From assembly GCA_937897985.1 (NCBI GenBank), contig CALCBD010000032.1, forward strand, positions 62,001 to 126,000: a stretch of DNA of 64,000 bases. The letters are read 5' to 3'. Shown here piece after piece: positions 49,868 to 59,469 of the stretch (positions are counted from its first letter, which is position 1; every line of letters begins with the position of its first letter). Origin of the DNA: an uncultured Paludibacter sp. (GTDB lineage Bacteria > Bacteroidota > Bacteroidia > Bacteroidales > Paludibacteraceae). Position numbers and translations under genes: made by a program. Below the pieces are notes generated by a model. That model was not told where the DNA came from and made no database searches. It was given only the letters and a program-made list of their open reading frames with translations.

Positions 49868-52012
49868 CTATGCCAGACTGAAGTCGAGCTGTTTTTTATC
49901 CAGATTGGCGCGGGCTACTTTTACCGAAATTTCGTCGCCGAGTTGATAGCGTTTATGATACCTGCGTCCGACGAGACAGTAGTTTTTTTCGTCGAATGTG
50001 TAGTAATCGTCATCCAAATCGCGGATCGGAATCATACCTTCGCATTTATTTTCGATGAGTTCAACATAAATACCCCATTCGGTAACACCCGAAATTACCC
50101 CTTCGAACTCTTTTCCCAACTGTGCTGACATGAATTCCACCTGTTTGTATTTTATCGAAGCACGTTCGGCATTCGATGCAAGTTGTTCCATGTCCGAACT
50201 GTGCTGACAGAGTGCTTCGTAATCCTGTTGGTTAACACTTTTTCCGCCGGACGTGTATTTTTCGAGCAGGCGATGCACCATCATGTCGGGATACCTGCGG
50301 ATAGGCGATGTGAAATGGGTATAAAAATCGAATGCAAGTCCGTAATGTCCGATATTTTCAGTCGAATAAATTGCTTTGGCCATTGAACGAATCGCCAGTG
50401 TTTCAATCAGATTTTGTTCTTTTTTACCCTGAACTTCATCCAGCAGGTGGTTGATGGCACCCGAAACAGCTGAGTTTCTGCCGCTTGTTTTCAGGTTGTA
50501 ACCAAAACGTTTGATAAACAGCGAGAAATTCTGTAATTTATCAGGATTAGGAACATCGTGAATACGATATACAAATGTTTTGGCTTTCAGTCCTTTGCCC
50601 GGTTTGCCAATGTGCGATGCAGCTGTTTTATTAGCCAGCAGCATGAATTCTTCAATCAGTTTATTGGCATCCTTTTGTTCCTTGAAGAACACAGAGACCG
50701 GTTTTCCCTTTTCATCAATTTCGAAACGAACTTCAACTCTGTCGAAAGCAATTGCTCCCGAATCAAATCGTTTTTGGCGAAGGATTTTTGCAAGCCTGTC
50801 AAGTGTCAGCATTTCCTGATTAAAATCGCCTTCGCCGGTTTCAATCACCTGTTGGGCTTCCTCGTAGGTAAATCTGCGATTGCTGCAAATTACTGTTTTT
50901 GCAATTTCGTAATGTTTGACTTCGGCATTATCATTCATCTGAAAAATAACCGAATAAGTGAGTTTCTCTTCGTTGGGGCGGAGCGAGCAAATTCCGTTCG
51001 ATAAATGTTCGGGGAGCATGGGAATTGTCCGGTCGACAAGGTAAACCGAAGTAGCCCTATCCTGTGCTTCTTTGTCGATCAGGCTTCCTTCACGGACGTA
51101 ATGAGTCACATCGGCAATGTGTACTCCGACTTCCCAAAGCCCGTTTTCAAGTTTTCGCAACGAAAGGGCATCGTCGAAATCTTTTGCGTCGCGGGGGTCG
51201 ATGGTGAAAGTTACTACGTCGCGCATATCCGTTCGCCGGGCCACTTCATCGGGGGTGATGCCGGCATCAATCTGGTTTGCAGCAGCTTCAACATCAACCG
51301 GATACTTGTATGGTAAGCCGAATTCGGCAAGTATAGCGTGCATTTCGGTGGTGTTGTCGCCTTTTTCTCCAAGTACATCCACTACTTCGCCCACCGGGTT
51401 TTTCATGTTGGGTTGCCATTCAAGCAATTTCACCACTACCTTCTGACCGTTTTTTGCGCCGTTGAGTTTCGTTTTGGGAATGAATACATCATTGGTCATT
51501 ACCCTGTTGTCCGAAATAAGAAATGCAAAATTTTCCGAAACTTCCAGAATTCCGACAAAAGTATCCTTTGCTCTTTTTATAACTTCCACCACCTCGCCTT
51601 CGGGCATTTGTCCTTTGCGTCGGGCGTACAGAAAAACTTTTACCCTGTCGTTCAGTAAAGCATGATTGGTTTTTCGTTCAGGGATGAAAACCGGCTCTCC
51701 GCCATCATCGGGTAGCAGAAATGTTTTTACACCCTGACGATCGATGATTCCTTCGATATACCCGCCACGCGAATTGACTTTGAACTTACCTCTCGAAATT
51801 TCAGTTAGGAAATCCTCGTCGAGCAATTCGTACAAAAGCTGATTGATAAAAACCCGCTGCGATTCGGATTTGATGTTGAGCAATGTGGAAATTTGTTTGT
51901 AATTGTAGGTTTTTTCGGGGTTTTCGTTGAAGATATTGATGATGTTGCGAATCAGTTCCGATTTGCGTACACGGGTGCTCCCGGTCTCTTTTTGCTTCCG
52001 TTTCTTTGACAT
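49868..52012 (-). CDS. rnr: Ribonuclease R (RNB family 3'-5' exoribonuclease)
   Basis: A 714-residue processive exoribonuclease that degrades structured RNA. In order: an N-terminal winged-helix region (about 1-75; SELIRNIINIFNENPEKTY), cold-shock domains (about 75-230), the catalytic RNB domain (about 240-590) with its metal-binding Asp cluster in TIDPRDAKDFDDALSL (about 270-285), and a C-terminal S1 domain (about 625-710; FEGVISGVTEWGIYVELIEN). The RNB domain also has HYGLAFDFYTHFTSPIRRYPD. Length fits family. It is transcribed on its own, and the 274-base gap before it shows no other feature. Confidence 0.97.
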   Translation of the reverse strand: MSKKRKQKETGSTRVRKSELIRNIINIFNENPEKTYNYKQISTLLNIKSESQRVFINQLLYELLDEDFLTEISRGKFKVNSRGGYIEGIIDRQGVKTFLLPDDGGEPVFIPERKTNHALLNDRVKVFLYARRKGQMPEGEVVEVIKRAKDTFVGILEVSENFAFLISDNRVMTNDVFIPKTKLNGAKNGQKVVVKLLEWQPNMKNPVGEVVDVLGEKGDNTTEMHAILAEFGLPYKYPVDVEAAANQIDAGITPDEVARRTDMRDVVTFTIDPRDAKDFDDALSLRKLENGLWEVGVHIADVTHYVREGSLIDKEAQDRATSVYLVDRTIPMLPEHLSNGICSLRPNEEKLTYSVIFQMNDNAEVKHYEIAKTVICSNRRFTYEEAQQVIETGEGDFNQEMLTLDRLAKILRQKRFDSGAIAFDRVEVRFEIDEKGKPVSVFFKEQKDANKLIEEFMLLANKTAASHIGKPGKGLKAKTFVYRIHDVPNPDKLQNFSLFIKRFGYNLKTSGRNSAVSGAINHLLDEVQGKKEQNLIETLAIRSMAKAIYSTENIGHYGLAFDFYTHFTSPIRRYPDMMVHRLLEKYTSGGKSVNQQDYEALCQHSSDMEQLASNAERASIKYKQVEFMSAQLGKEFEGVISGVTEWGIYVELIENKCEGMIPIRDLDDDYYTFDEKNYCLVGRRYHKRYQLGDEISVKVARANLDKKQLDFSLA

Positions 52013-52286
52013 GGCATTTGTTTTTTTTGGTCAATCATCCAGCTGAATATATTAATTATAAGAATTTTATACAGATGAATGAAAACCTGAATGTTGGTTG
52101 ATTTGATAAGACTTTACTGAATCTGATGCCGGTAGTCCGGAGTCAACTGTCGAAATTCAATTACTTGAAATGAGGCAAAAATTTTTGAACCCAAATTTAT
52201 TTTCAACAGCAGTTTCTGTTCTTTATAACATTTGATTCAGAATCATTGTTCGTTGACAAACAGGCTTAAATTTTTTGATTATCAGT

Positions 52287-53453
52287 TTATTTCCACTGAA
52301 TGTTTTTAGCTTTTGAACCCATGCGGCCAAAACTCAGAATAAAGAGCTGTAAAAGAGGTAGCAGTATATCAAAAACCGGTAACATAAAAATATACTTACG
52401 ACCACCAAAGTGTTTCGACGATTTGTTGATGATAATAAGCTGAATTACAAGACGCGTGATAAACAAAACACAAGCTGCCGCCAATGTGATCAGATTTCCG
52501 AAAATCACCGTTAAAATGAATGAAAGATAAAACAGACCTCTTGACAAAGGTTCGATCATCAGTCTGAATTTGCTTTTCGGATTGTAGAAAGAAGCTACGG
52601 ACATGTGACGTTCTTTTTGAAAATACCAGTCCGAAAATCGTTTTTCAGGTTCCGACCAGGTTATACTTTCAGGGGCGATTTCCACTTTTGTATTCAACCT
52701 GTTCGATGCCCTGTTTACCATCAAATCATCGTCACCCGAACGGAGATTCAGGTTGGATGCAAATCCTTTTTGCCTGAAAAACAGCTCTTTGCGGTAGGCC
52801 ATGTTGCGTCCCACGCCCATGTATGGTTTTCCGCTCATTGCAAATCCAAGGTATTGCAGCGCAATGGTCAGAGTGTCGTAGGTAATTAAGCGGTTAACAA
52901 AGCCTTTTCTGTTGAAGTATGCACCATAGCCCAGCACAAATTCGGTATTCTGTCCGAAATTTCGTGCCATCATCGAAATCCAGGCCTTATCTTCGGGCAT
53001 ACAATCGGCATCAGTCAATAATAACCAATCGTATTTTGCGGCTTTAATACCTAAAGTGAGTGCTAATTTTTTGGTACTTAAATTAGTAACTCCCAGAGGT
53101 ACAAAAGTGCTACGTAGATTGGAATAGGTTTTTTTGAGTTCGTTCAAAAGTATTTCGGTGTCGTCGGTTGATCCGTCGTTTACGACAATAACTTCGAATT
53201 CAGGATATTCCTGATCTAAAACCAGGGGCAGATATTTCCTCAGGTTCTCAATTTCGTCTTTGGCACAAATAATAACCGAAACCGGGGGGCGCGATGTCTG
53301 AAACTGAATTTTGTTCTTTTTAATACGATTCCGGTACCGGATTACGCCTGATGTATAACGGAGATAATAGTATAACTGATAAAAAAAAGCAAGGAGTAAT
53401 AATCCCGATAAAATTATTTCAATGATTGAAAATTCAAATCCGTAAAAACTCAT
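52287..53453 (-). CDS. Membrane glycosyltransferase, family 2
   Basis: A 388-residue processive-type glycosyltransferase. An N-terminal membrane helix (about 10-29) is followed by the GT-A domain with PPVSVIICAKDEIENLRKYL, VIVVNDGSTDDTEILL, the DxD motif LLTDADCMPEDKAW (near 146), RSGDDDLMVNRA (near 239) and QKERHMSVASFY (near 278; the QxxRW position reads QKERH). Two or three membrane helices end the protein (about 300-385). It probably moves an activated sugar onto a lipid or polysaccharide at the inner membrane; substrate unknown. A TAACTTTGC box is at 53513-53521. Confidence 0.92.
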   Translation of the reverse strand: MSFYGFEFSIIEIILSGLLLLAFFYQLYYYLRYTSGVIRYRNRIKKNKIQFQTSRPPVSVIICAKDEIENLRKYLPLVLDQEYPEFEVIVVNDGSTDDTEILLNELKKTYSNLRSTFVPLGVTNLSTKKLALTLGIKAAKYDWLLLTDADCMPEDKAWISMMARNFGQNTEFVLGYGAYFNRKGFVNRLITYDTLTIALQYLGFAMSGKPYMGVGRNMAYRKELFFRQKGFASNLNLRSGDDDLMVNRASNRLNTKVEIAPESITWSEPEKRFSDWYFQKERHMSVASFYNPKSKFRLMIEPLSRGLFYLSFILTVIFGNLITLAAACVLFITRLVIQLIIINKSSKHFGGRKYIFMLPVFDILLPLLQLFILSFGRMGSKAKNIQWK

Positions 53454-53512
53454 CTTAATCTATTTTGATTCAATTATTTAGTTTGGAATGCATCACTTTC
53501 GGTAAATGCATT

Positions 53513-53521
53513 GCAAAGTTA
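53513..53521 (-). promoter_or_regulatory. -7 box TAACTTTGC for the GT2 gene
   Basis: Full match to TAnnTTTGC on the minus strand, 60 bases upstream of the start at 53453. Confidence 0.5.
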
Positions 53522-53647
53522 GCATTTTATTTTTCTGTTTTGTAAAAATTTACGGCTATGATTAAAAAAATCAGAAAACATCTCCGTTTATTGAATTATT
53601 CTCCCACTTTTATTTTATCAAACCGGCAATTCATTGCTTTGTTTTAT

Positions 53648-53656
53648 TAATTTTGC
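53648..53656 (+). promoter_or_regulatory. -7 box TAATTTTGC for pepD
   Basis: Full match to TAnnTTTGC on the plus strand, 41 bases before the ATG at 53698. This supports that start over the upstream in-frame codon, which overlaps the box. Confidence 0.55.
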
Positions 53657-53697
53657 AACAACTATCAATTAATGTTGAACTAAATATTATTATACAA

Positions 53698-55140
53698 ATG
53701 AAAAATCTTGAACCATCAATGTTATGGAGCTTTTTCCACGATATAACTCAAATCCCCCGTCCCTCGAAAAAAGAGGAAAAAATGATTGATTACCTCATTC
53801 AGTTTGCTAAAAGCCAACATTTGGAACATCAGGTGGATAAAGCCGGTAATGTGTTGATATCAAAGCCTGCAACTATAGGTTATGAAAATTCGGCGGGTGT
53901 CATTTTGCAGGCTCATATTGATATGGTTTGCGAAAAAAACAGCGATACCGTTTTTAACTTCGAAACTGACCCGATTCAGGCTTATATCGACAACGACTGG
54001 ATCAGGGCGCGGGGCACAACCCTGGGTGGCGACAATGGCATTGGAATGTCGATGATGCTGACTGTTCTGGCATCGTCGGATATCAAACATCCTGCCCTCG
54101 AATGCCTTTTTACTGTCGACGAAGAGACCGGACTGACCGGCGCCTTTGCCCTTGACGACAAAATGCTGAAAGGTAGTGTGTTAATCAATCTCGATTCGGA
54201 AGATGATGGTGTAATTTTTATCGGATGTGCCGGTGGTGTGGATACTACTGCAAGATTACCGTATACCGAAGAACTGTCGCCGGCAGGTTATTTTGCATTT
54301 ACGGTAAAAGTAAAAGGGCTGAAAGGCGGACATTCGGGAGATGATATAAATAAGGGACTCGGTAACGCCAATAAAATACTTAACCGGTATTTATGGAATC
54401 TGAACCGGGTTACCGATTTAAGGATACATACTTTCGATGGTGGTAATCTGCGCAATGCCATTGCCCGCGAAGCCTTTGCACTGGTATCGGTTCCTTTTTC
54501 AGAAAAGGAAAATGTAAGAGTCTTACTTAATCATTACATTTCTGATATCGAAAAGGAAATTGGTGATATCGAACCTGATCTGGTCATTGCCATTGAATCG
54601 GAGCAATTACCCGCAACAGTCATCGATAAAAAAACATCCAACGCGCTGCTGAATGCCCTGTACGCATGTCCGCACGGCGTCAAAGCCATGAGTAAGGACA
54701 TGCCCGGATTAGTTGAAACTTCGACCAATCTGGCTTCGGTAAAAATGCAACCTGATTTTAAAGTGTTGATAACAACAAGTCAGCGCAGTTCTGTCGAAAC
54801 ATCAAAATATGACATTGCACATCAGGTAGAATCAGTGTTTTTACTGGCAGGTGCCGAAGTTACTCATGGTGATGGATATCCGGGATGGAAACCCAACCTG
54901 AAGTCAGGGATTTTAAGACAAGCTGAAGCAACTTACACCGGACTTTTCGGAGAGAAAGCTCAGGTGAAAGCCATACATGCCGGCCTTGAATGCGGTCTCT
55001 TCCTCAAAAAATACCCGCACCTCGACATGATTTCCATCGGTCCGCAAATGTACGGAGTTCATTCACCCGATGAACGTTTAAGCATTAGTTCTACTCAAAA
55101 ATGCTGGAAATGGTTGATTAAAATACTGGAAAGTATTTAA
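53698..55140 (+). CDS. pepD: Aminoacyl-histidine dipeptidase (M20C peptidase)
   Basis: A 480-residue zinc metallopeptidase that cuts Xaa-His and other dipeptides. Metal and catalytic residues are visible in ILQAHIDMVCEKN (H73, D75), TTLGGDNGIGMSMM (D112) and FTVDEETGLTGAF (E142-E143). Later come HSGDDINKGLGNANKIL and HAGLECGLFLKKYPHLD. The start at 53698 (MKNLEPSMLWSFFHDITQIPRPS) matches family N-termini. Length is normal for PepD. It is a single gene on the plus strand, followed by a hairpin with a T run. Confidence 0.95.
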   Translation: MKNLEPSMLWSFFHDITQIPRPSKKEEKMIDYLIQFAKSQHLEHQVDKAGNVLISKPATIGYENSAGVILQAHIDMVCEKNSDTVFNFETDPIQAYIDNDWIRARGTTLGGDNGIGMSMMLTVLASSDIKHPALECLFTVDEETGLTGAFALDDKMLKGSVLINLDSEDDGVIFIGCAGGVDTTARLPYTEELSPAGYFAFTVKVKGLKGGHSGDDINKGLGNANKILNRYLWNLNRVTDLRIHTFDGGNLRNAIAREAFALVSVPFSEKENVRVLLNHYISDIEKEIGDIEPDLVIAIESEQLPATVIDKKTSNALLNALYACPHGVKAMSKDMPGLVETSTNLASVKMQPDFKVLITTSQRSSVETSKYDIAHQVESVFLLAGAEVTHGDGYPGWKPNLKSGILRQAEATYTGLFGEKAQVKAIHAGLECGLFLKKYPHLDMISIGPQMYGVHSPDERLSISSTQKCWKWLIKILESI

Positions 55141-55173
55141 CAGGTAAATTTTAATCCATAAACTTAAATATTT

Positions 55174-55244
55174 AACGGATACTCTGCAATTCCGGTAATT
55201 AGCTGAAGAGTCAAAAACTGTGGTTACGGAGTATTCGTTTTTTT
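55174..55244 (+). terminator. Candidate terminator of pepD
   Basis: An 11-base stem with one mismatch (AACGGATACTC at 55174-55184, GAGTATTCGTT at 55229-55239) encloses a long loop and runs into seven T. It overlaps the 3' end of the converging glycosyltransferase gene. Confidence 0.5.
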
Positions 55245-56186
55245 ATGAGTTTTAGCATGCAGCGTGAACAAATATTCCTGCTCGGTTTGCCCCGGAATAG
55301 GAATAAATTCAGCTTTATCCAGACAGCCGAGTGCCGTTAAATCCATTATGGAAGAATATCCTGAGCGCGATATTATTTTTTTGACAGCAAGGAGCACCGA
55401 AGTCAGCTCTTTATCAGGCAGATGTGATACAAGTGTGACGTCGCCTACATGATAGTTTGCCGGAATTGCTCCCGGTTGTCCGCGTACAATCAGTGTTTTC
55501 TGACCCGAATGCTGAAAACGGCGGGTCAGTTCGTGCTCGAAAATTGATCGCTGAGGTTCGACACCCGACAACACAGCCACATTTTTATATTCGCATTCCA
55601 CGATTTCTGTTTCATTAGGTTTAAACCGCGAAAGCGGACCTATAAATCGGGCGTTTCGGGGAAGCGGATACAGATGCGACAAATCGCCCGATAAATTTTT
55701 TTTGCCTTCGAAATCAGGAATCCAGCATTCGTCGTAACGATTTATAATCAACCGGTGCATCCACCACGCTACAGGCTCCAGAATTTTCAGTGCTGCCGGC
55801 ATTTTTATCATCAACTGGTGTGTAATGTAAACACAGTTTGTTTTTCCTGACCATAATCCAAAACGATTGTCGGAGATAACCCTGTCAAAATGTTCTTTAC
55901 GGAGTAAATTGTTCAACCATCTGTTTTCACGGACTATGCCTTTAATCAGGCCGGGCATATTGCGGAGCATAGCCGTAACCTGACTTTTCCCTGATGAGTA
56001 TTGTATGTGATACGAAGCGAATTCGATGAACCTCTGAACGGGGAATTGTTGTTTTAAGAAATTAAGTGGAAATCCATCGGCAACAATCACCACTTCATGC
56101 CCTTCATTCAGAAGGTTTCTGATGACCGGAACACATCTCGTGGCATGTCCGAGACCCCAGTTCAGCGGACAAATCAATATCTTCAT
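55224..56186 (-). CDS. GT28-like glycosyltransferase
   Basis: A 320-residue GT-B fold enzyme. The N-terminal nucleotide-binding-like start is MKILICPLNWGLGHATRCVP, followed by HEVVIVADGFPLNFLKQ and FDRVISDNRFGLWS. The C-terminal half has VAVLSGVEPQRSIFEHEL, TLIVRGQPG, LVSHLPDKELTSVL and ISRSGYSSIMDLTALG, then FIPIPGQTEQEYL. This is the pattern of the MurG-related group (GLGHAxR, SRSGYSS, PxPGQxEQ). No membrane segments are seen. It lies 31 bases after the radical SAM gene and may be co-transcribed. The sugar donor and acceptor are unknown. Confidence 0.85.
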   Translation of the reverse strand: MKILICPLNWGLGHATRCVPVIRNLLNEGHEVVIVADGFPLNFLKQQFPVQRFIEFASYHIQYSSGKSQVTAMLRNMPGLIKGIVRENRWLNNLLRKEHFDRVISDNRFGLWSGKTNCVYITHQLMIKMPAALKILEPVAWWMHRLIINRYDECWIPDFEGKKNLSGDLSHLYPLPRNARFIGPLSRFKPNETEIVECEYKNVAVLSGVEPQRSIFEHELTRRFQHSGQKTLIVRGQPGAIPANYHVGDVTLVSHLPDKELTSVLLAVKKIISRSGYSSIMDLTALGCLDKAEFIPIPGQTEQEYLFTLHAKTHKKTNTP

Positions 56187-56217
56187 GATTTTTAAATTTT
56201 ATGACCGGGAATGATAC

Positions 56218-56988
56218 TCAGCCGGCTACCGAAACATCAAATCCTGCTTGTCTTGCTTTGTCGGCTATGCGATTCATTTCTTCGGGACTGATTTTTTCGA
56301 GTTGTCGTACCGGTGTTTCCCTGTCGAGCGAATAAAGCATGATTTGACGGGGATTGATTTCTTTCATCGCCTTAAGCCAGGCGTTTACTTCTTCATCAGT
56401 AGTATTATCGAATGTTTTTTCCTTGTATGTTCCTCTGAAAAGCATGGTCTGAATAATCAGGTTGCCATCAAATTTTTTGAGCTGACCTGTTAACCATTCG
56501 ACATTGATTTGTTTGCCAACCGGTTGGTCAATGATTTTCAGAGTGCTGTCGATGGCCGAATCGAATTTCATGATATTGTTATCGACCTTTTGCAGGGCTC
56601 TGAAAATTTTCGGTTTATGTACGCGGGTTGAGTTCGAAAGCACACTCACTTTGGCATCAGGGAAAAACTGATTTCTCAATTTGATGGTATCGTCGATAAT
56701 TTCCTCAAATTCGGGGTGTAAAGTGGGCTCGCCATTGCCGGCAAAGGTAATAACGTCAGGTTTTTCGCCTGCTTCTTTCATTTGTGATAATTTCAATTGC
56801 AGTGCTTCGAATACCTGTTCGCGTTTTGGCAAAGGAAAATCATGCATCGTCGTGTTGAATCCGCATTCGCAGTAAATGCAGTTGAACGAGCAAATTTTTG
56901 CGTCGATGGGTAGTAAATTCACACCAAGCGAGAGTCCTAAGCGTCTGCTCCGTACGGGACCGAAAATAATCTGATCAAATAATAACAT
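56218..56988 (-). CDS. Radical SAM protein (COG0731-type)
   Basis: A 256-residue protein with an S-adenosylmethionine/4Fe-4S centre: C33-x3-C37-x2-C40 in KICSFNCIYCECGF, followed by TFAGNGEPTLHPEFEEIID (the GEP motif), VSVLSNSTRVHKPKIF and IIQTMLFRGTYKE. It starts MLLFDQIIFGPVRSRRLG, typical of the group. The substrate is not known. It is not the sulfatase maturase: it lacks the extra C-terminal Cys clusters (SPASM) of anSME enzymes. Closely followed by the GT28-like gene. Confidence 0.9.
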   Translation of the reverse strand: MLLFDQIIFGPVRSRRLGLSLGVNLLPIDAKICSFNCIYCECGFNTTMHDFPLPKREQVFEALQLKLSQMKEAGEKPDVITFAGNGEPTLHPEFEEIIDDTIKLRNQFFPDAKVSVLSNSTRVHKPKIFRALQKVDNNIMKFDSAIDSTLKIIDQPVGKQINVEWLTGQLKKFDGNLIIQTMLFRGTYKEKTFDNTTDEEVNAWLKAMKEINPRQIMLYSLDRETPVRQLEKISPEEMNRIADKARQAGFDVSVAG

Positions 56989-57009
56989 CTTTTTTGTACT
57001 TATTTCTTT

Positions 57010-57345
57010 TTATTCATCCTGATTCGCTCCTGCTTCATTCCCCGCGAAAATCCGGCTCTTGTACATCAATAATCCTGTGGCGGTCAGCGAAAAAAGTATT
57101 GCTCCTCTGATCCATAAATTTTTTTTACTTTTCAGAAAAAGTTCATTTTTATCTGTTTCGGCAGTAAGTTGTCTTTTTCGGACCGACGATAAATCCGGAT
57201 TTTTTTCGATTAATGCCCGTTTTTCGATTACTTCTGTTTTCAGATTTTCATTGGTTTGTAAATAAAGAACAGTGAAAACAGGTGTTCCGGCATATAATAA
57301 AAAAACAATTGAATAGAACGTAATTAGTTTCCCTTTTAGTTTCAT
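57010..57345 (-). CDS. Small membrane protein of unknown function
   Basis: A 111-residue protein with a membrane helix at each end of a charged middle: about 7-29 (ITFYSIVFLLYAGTPVFTVLY), a helical stretch of about 30-74 (TEVIEKRALIEKNPDLSSVRKRQL), and about 78-96 (RGAILFSLTATGLLMY), then a short acidic tail (NEAGANQDE). I do not recognise it. It lies between dnaG (23 bases) and the radical SAM gene (21 bases) on the same strand and is probably in one transcript with them. Confidence 0.65.
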   Translation of the reverse strand: MKLKGKLITFYSIVFLLYAGTPVFTVLYLQTNENLKTEVIEKRALIEKNPDLSSVRKRQLTAETDKNELFLKSKKNLWIRGAILFSLTATGLLMYKSRIFAGNEAGANQDE

Positions 57346-57368
57346 TCCTTAATCCTTTGTCTATTCGT

Positions 57369-59315
57369 TTATATCTTAATAATAATTCTCTCGCCCAAAG
57401 TTTTCGAAAGTTGCTTCTTAAAGCCTTCAAGAACAGCAAGTTCCTGCATTAGTTCGTTGATTCTCGTCTCGTTTTTTAATTCGGATGCATTTTTCATCTC
57501 TCTTAATTTTTGTCGTATCTGATCAATAATCAGGCTGTTTTTGAACTCAAAAATTACTCTTGGGATCAATTCGATGAGTCTTTCGGAATCAGTTTCAATT
57601 TTTTTTATCTTCGAATGTACCTTACTTAAAGTGTATTTCTCTGTGACTAAATCGGCTGTAAGCTGGCTGATTTTTTCGTCTGAGTGATAAAGGAAAAACT
57701 TTTCGGGGATGAAATTTTCGTCCTCCCGATGCATTTTGTATTCGTCGATAATACTTTGGTGCAAAGGATTAAAAAAGTTAATATTATCATCCGATAATTC
57801 GTCGATGATATAATTTCCGGCTTTGACAGGTTGACTTTTTGCCTCATCGTTATAGAACATGATTTGTTGTCCATACCTGATCAGGAGTTGCAAAATGTTT
57901 CTTTCCTCATTTTCGAACGGAAATCCGGTGGTTTGCGCATTTGCAGCCGATGCTTCGGGAACTGCGTTTTCGACAGTATTATTCTGAATTCGTGTAGATG
58001 TTTTATTGGGATCAGTGCTTTTCAGCAGATTAATCTGATGATAAAGCATTGCCTCTTCGACTGCAAGCAATGTGCTGCATTCCTTTACATATTCGGCACG
58101 AATCATCGAATTCGGAATAATCGATATGCTTCTGACAATGTCGCTCACCAGTGCTGCCCGGCGTATAGGGTCATTGCCGGCATCTTTCAATAAAAGATTG
58201 GTTTTGAAACGTATGAAATCGGAAGAATTATTTTCAACAAATTCAATAAAGTCGGATGCATTGTGTTTCCGTGCAAATGAATCAGGATCATCACCATCGG
58301 GCAATAACAGAACCTTGATGTTGAGGCCTTCTTCAAGTAATAAATCAATACCGCGAATCGAAGCTTTGATTCCGGCAGCGTCACCGTCGTAAATCACCGT
58401 CACATTTTCGGTAAAACGATGGATCAACCTGATTTGTCCCGGCGTGAGTGAGGTCCCCGAAGATGCCACCACATTTTCGATACCGCTCTGATGCATTGAT
58501 ATTACATCGGTATATCCTTCGACCAGGAAACAACGATCCTGTCGGACAATGGATTGTTTGGCGAAAAAAATGCCGTACAGTTCATTGCTTTTATGGTAAA
58601 TGTCGGACTCGGGCGAATTGACATATTTCGCCATTTTGTCGTCCTTTTTCAGAATACGACCACCGAAAGCAACCACTTTTCCGGATAATGTATGTACCGG
58701 AAACATAACTCTTCCCCGAAAACGGTCGCTCAGCTGACCGTTTTCATTTTCAAGTGTCAGTCCGGTCCGTACCAGGTATTCCTTGTTGTAGCCTGCTTTC
58801 AGGGCAGTTTGCGTAAATGCATCGCGCTGGTCGAGGCTGTAGCCAAGCTGGAATTTAAGTATAATATCGTCGCGGAATCCGCGTTCACGAAAATAGCCGA
58901 GTCCGATGGATTTACCGTCGATGTGGTTGTGAAGTGTTGAAGTGAAATGTTTTTGAGCAAATTCGTTGACAAGGAACATACTTTCACGATCGTTGCGTAT
59001 GGCTTGTTCTTCGGCCGAAAACTCTCTTTCCTGAAATTCAATATGGTATTTGCGGGCAAGATATTTAAGTGCTTCATAATAGGATATTTGCTCATGCTCC
59101 ATTATGAAGTGGACCGAGTTACCACCTTTGCCACAACCGAAACATTTGAAAATTCCTTTGGCGGGCGAAACGGTAAACGAAGGTGTTTTTTCGTTGTGAA
59201 AAGGACAAAGACCCAACAGATTGACACCCCGTTTTCGGAGTGTAACGTAGTCGCCTACTACCTGCTCTATTTGTGCAGCTTCGGTTATTCTATCGATGGT
59301 GGCCTGATCTAACAT
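57369..59315 (-). CDS. dnaG: DNA primase
   Basis: A 648-residue primase that makes RNA primers for replication. The zinc-binding domain has C37, H40, C58 and C61 (LCPFHNEKTPSFTVSPAKG, then FKCFGCGKGGN). The RNA polymerase domain (about 115-430) has RVMFPVHTLSGKVVAFGGR, and the TOPRIM core has LVEGYTDVISMHQ and VIYDGDAAGIKAS. The C-terminal helicase-binding part is about 470-648. A TAGCTTTG box lies at 59348-59355. Confidence 0.97.
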   Translation of the reverse strand: MLDQATIDRITEAAQIEQVVGDYVTLRKRGVNLLGLCPFHNEKTPSFTVSPAKGIFKCFGCGKGGNSVHFIMEHEQISYYEALKYLARKYHIEFQEREFSAEEQAIRNDRESMFLVNEFAQKHFTSTLHNHIDGKSIGLGYFRERGFRDDIILKFQLGYSLDQRDAFTQTALKAGYNKEYLVRTGLTLENENGQLSDRFRGRVMFPVHTLSGKVVAFGGRILKKDDKMAKYVNSPESDIYHKSNELYGIFFAKQSIVRQDRCFLVEGYTDVISMHQSGIENVVASSGTSLTPGQIRLIHRFTENVTVIYDGDAAGIKASIRGIDLLLEEGLNIKVLLLPDGDDPDSFARKHNASDFIEFVENNSSDFIRFKTNLLLKDAGNDPIRRAALVSDIVRSISIIPNSMIRAEYVKECSTLLAVEEAMLYHQINLLKSTDPNKTSTRIQNNTVENAVPEASAANAQTTGFPFENEERNILQLLIRYGQQIMFYNDEAKSQPVKAGNYIIDELSDDNINFFNPLHQSIIDEYKMHREDENFIPEKFFLYHSDEKISQLTADLVTEKYTLSKVHSKIKKIETDSERLIELIPRVIFEFKNSLIIDQIRQKLREMKNASELKNETRINELMQELAVLEGFKKQLSKTLGERIIIKI

Positions 59316-59347
59316 TCTTTGCTTTTTTACATGAAAAAATTCACCGA

Positions 59348-59355
59348 CAAAGCTA
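59348..59355 (-). promoter_or_regulatory. -7 box TAGCTTTG for dnaG
   Basis: Matches TAnnTTTG on the minus strand, 33 bases before the dnaG start and after the talB-side terminator. Confidence 0.45.
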
Positions 59356-59410
59356 CAAATTAATCTGCAATTCTAACAGAGTTCATTAATTTTTTAGGGA
59401 ATGGAAACAG

Positions 59411-59454
59411 AAAAACCGGAAATTAAACAGTTGAATGTCTGACTTCCGGTTTTT
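59411..59454 (-). terminator. Terminator of the transaldolase gene
   Basis: An 11-base stem (AAAAACCGGAA and its complement TTCCGGTTTTT) with T-rich tails on both strands, 15 bases downstream of the stop at 59470. Confidence 0.75.
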
Positions 59455-59469
59455 TAAAATATCACATTA

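Noticed and set aside
56218..56988. Idea that the radical SAM gene is the sulfatase maturase for the locus
   Set aside because: Only one Cys cluster (CxxxCxxC) and no SPASM-type cysteines; it belongs to a different radical SAM group and is 7 kb outside the locus.
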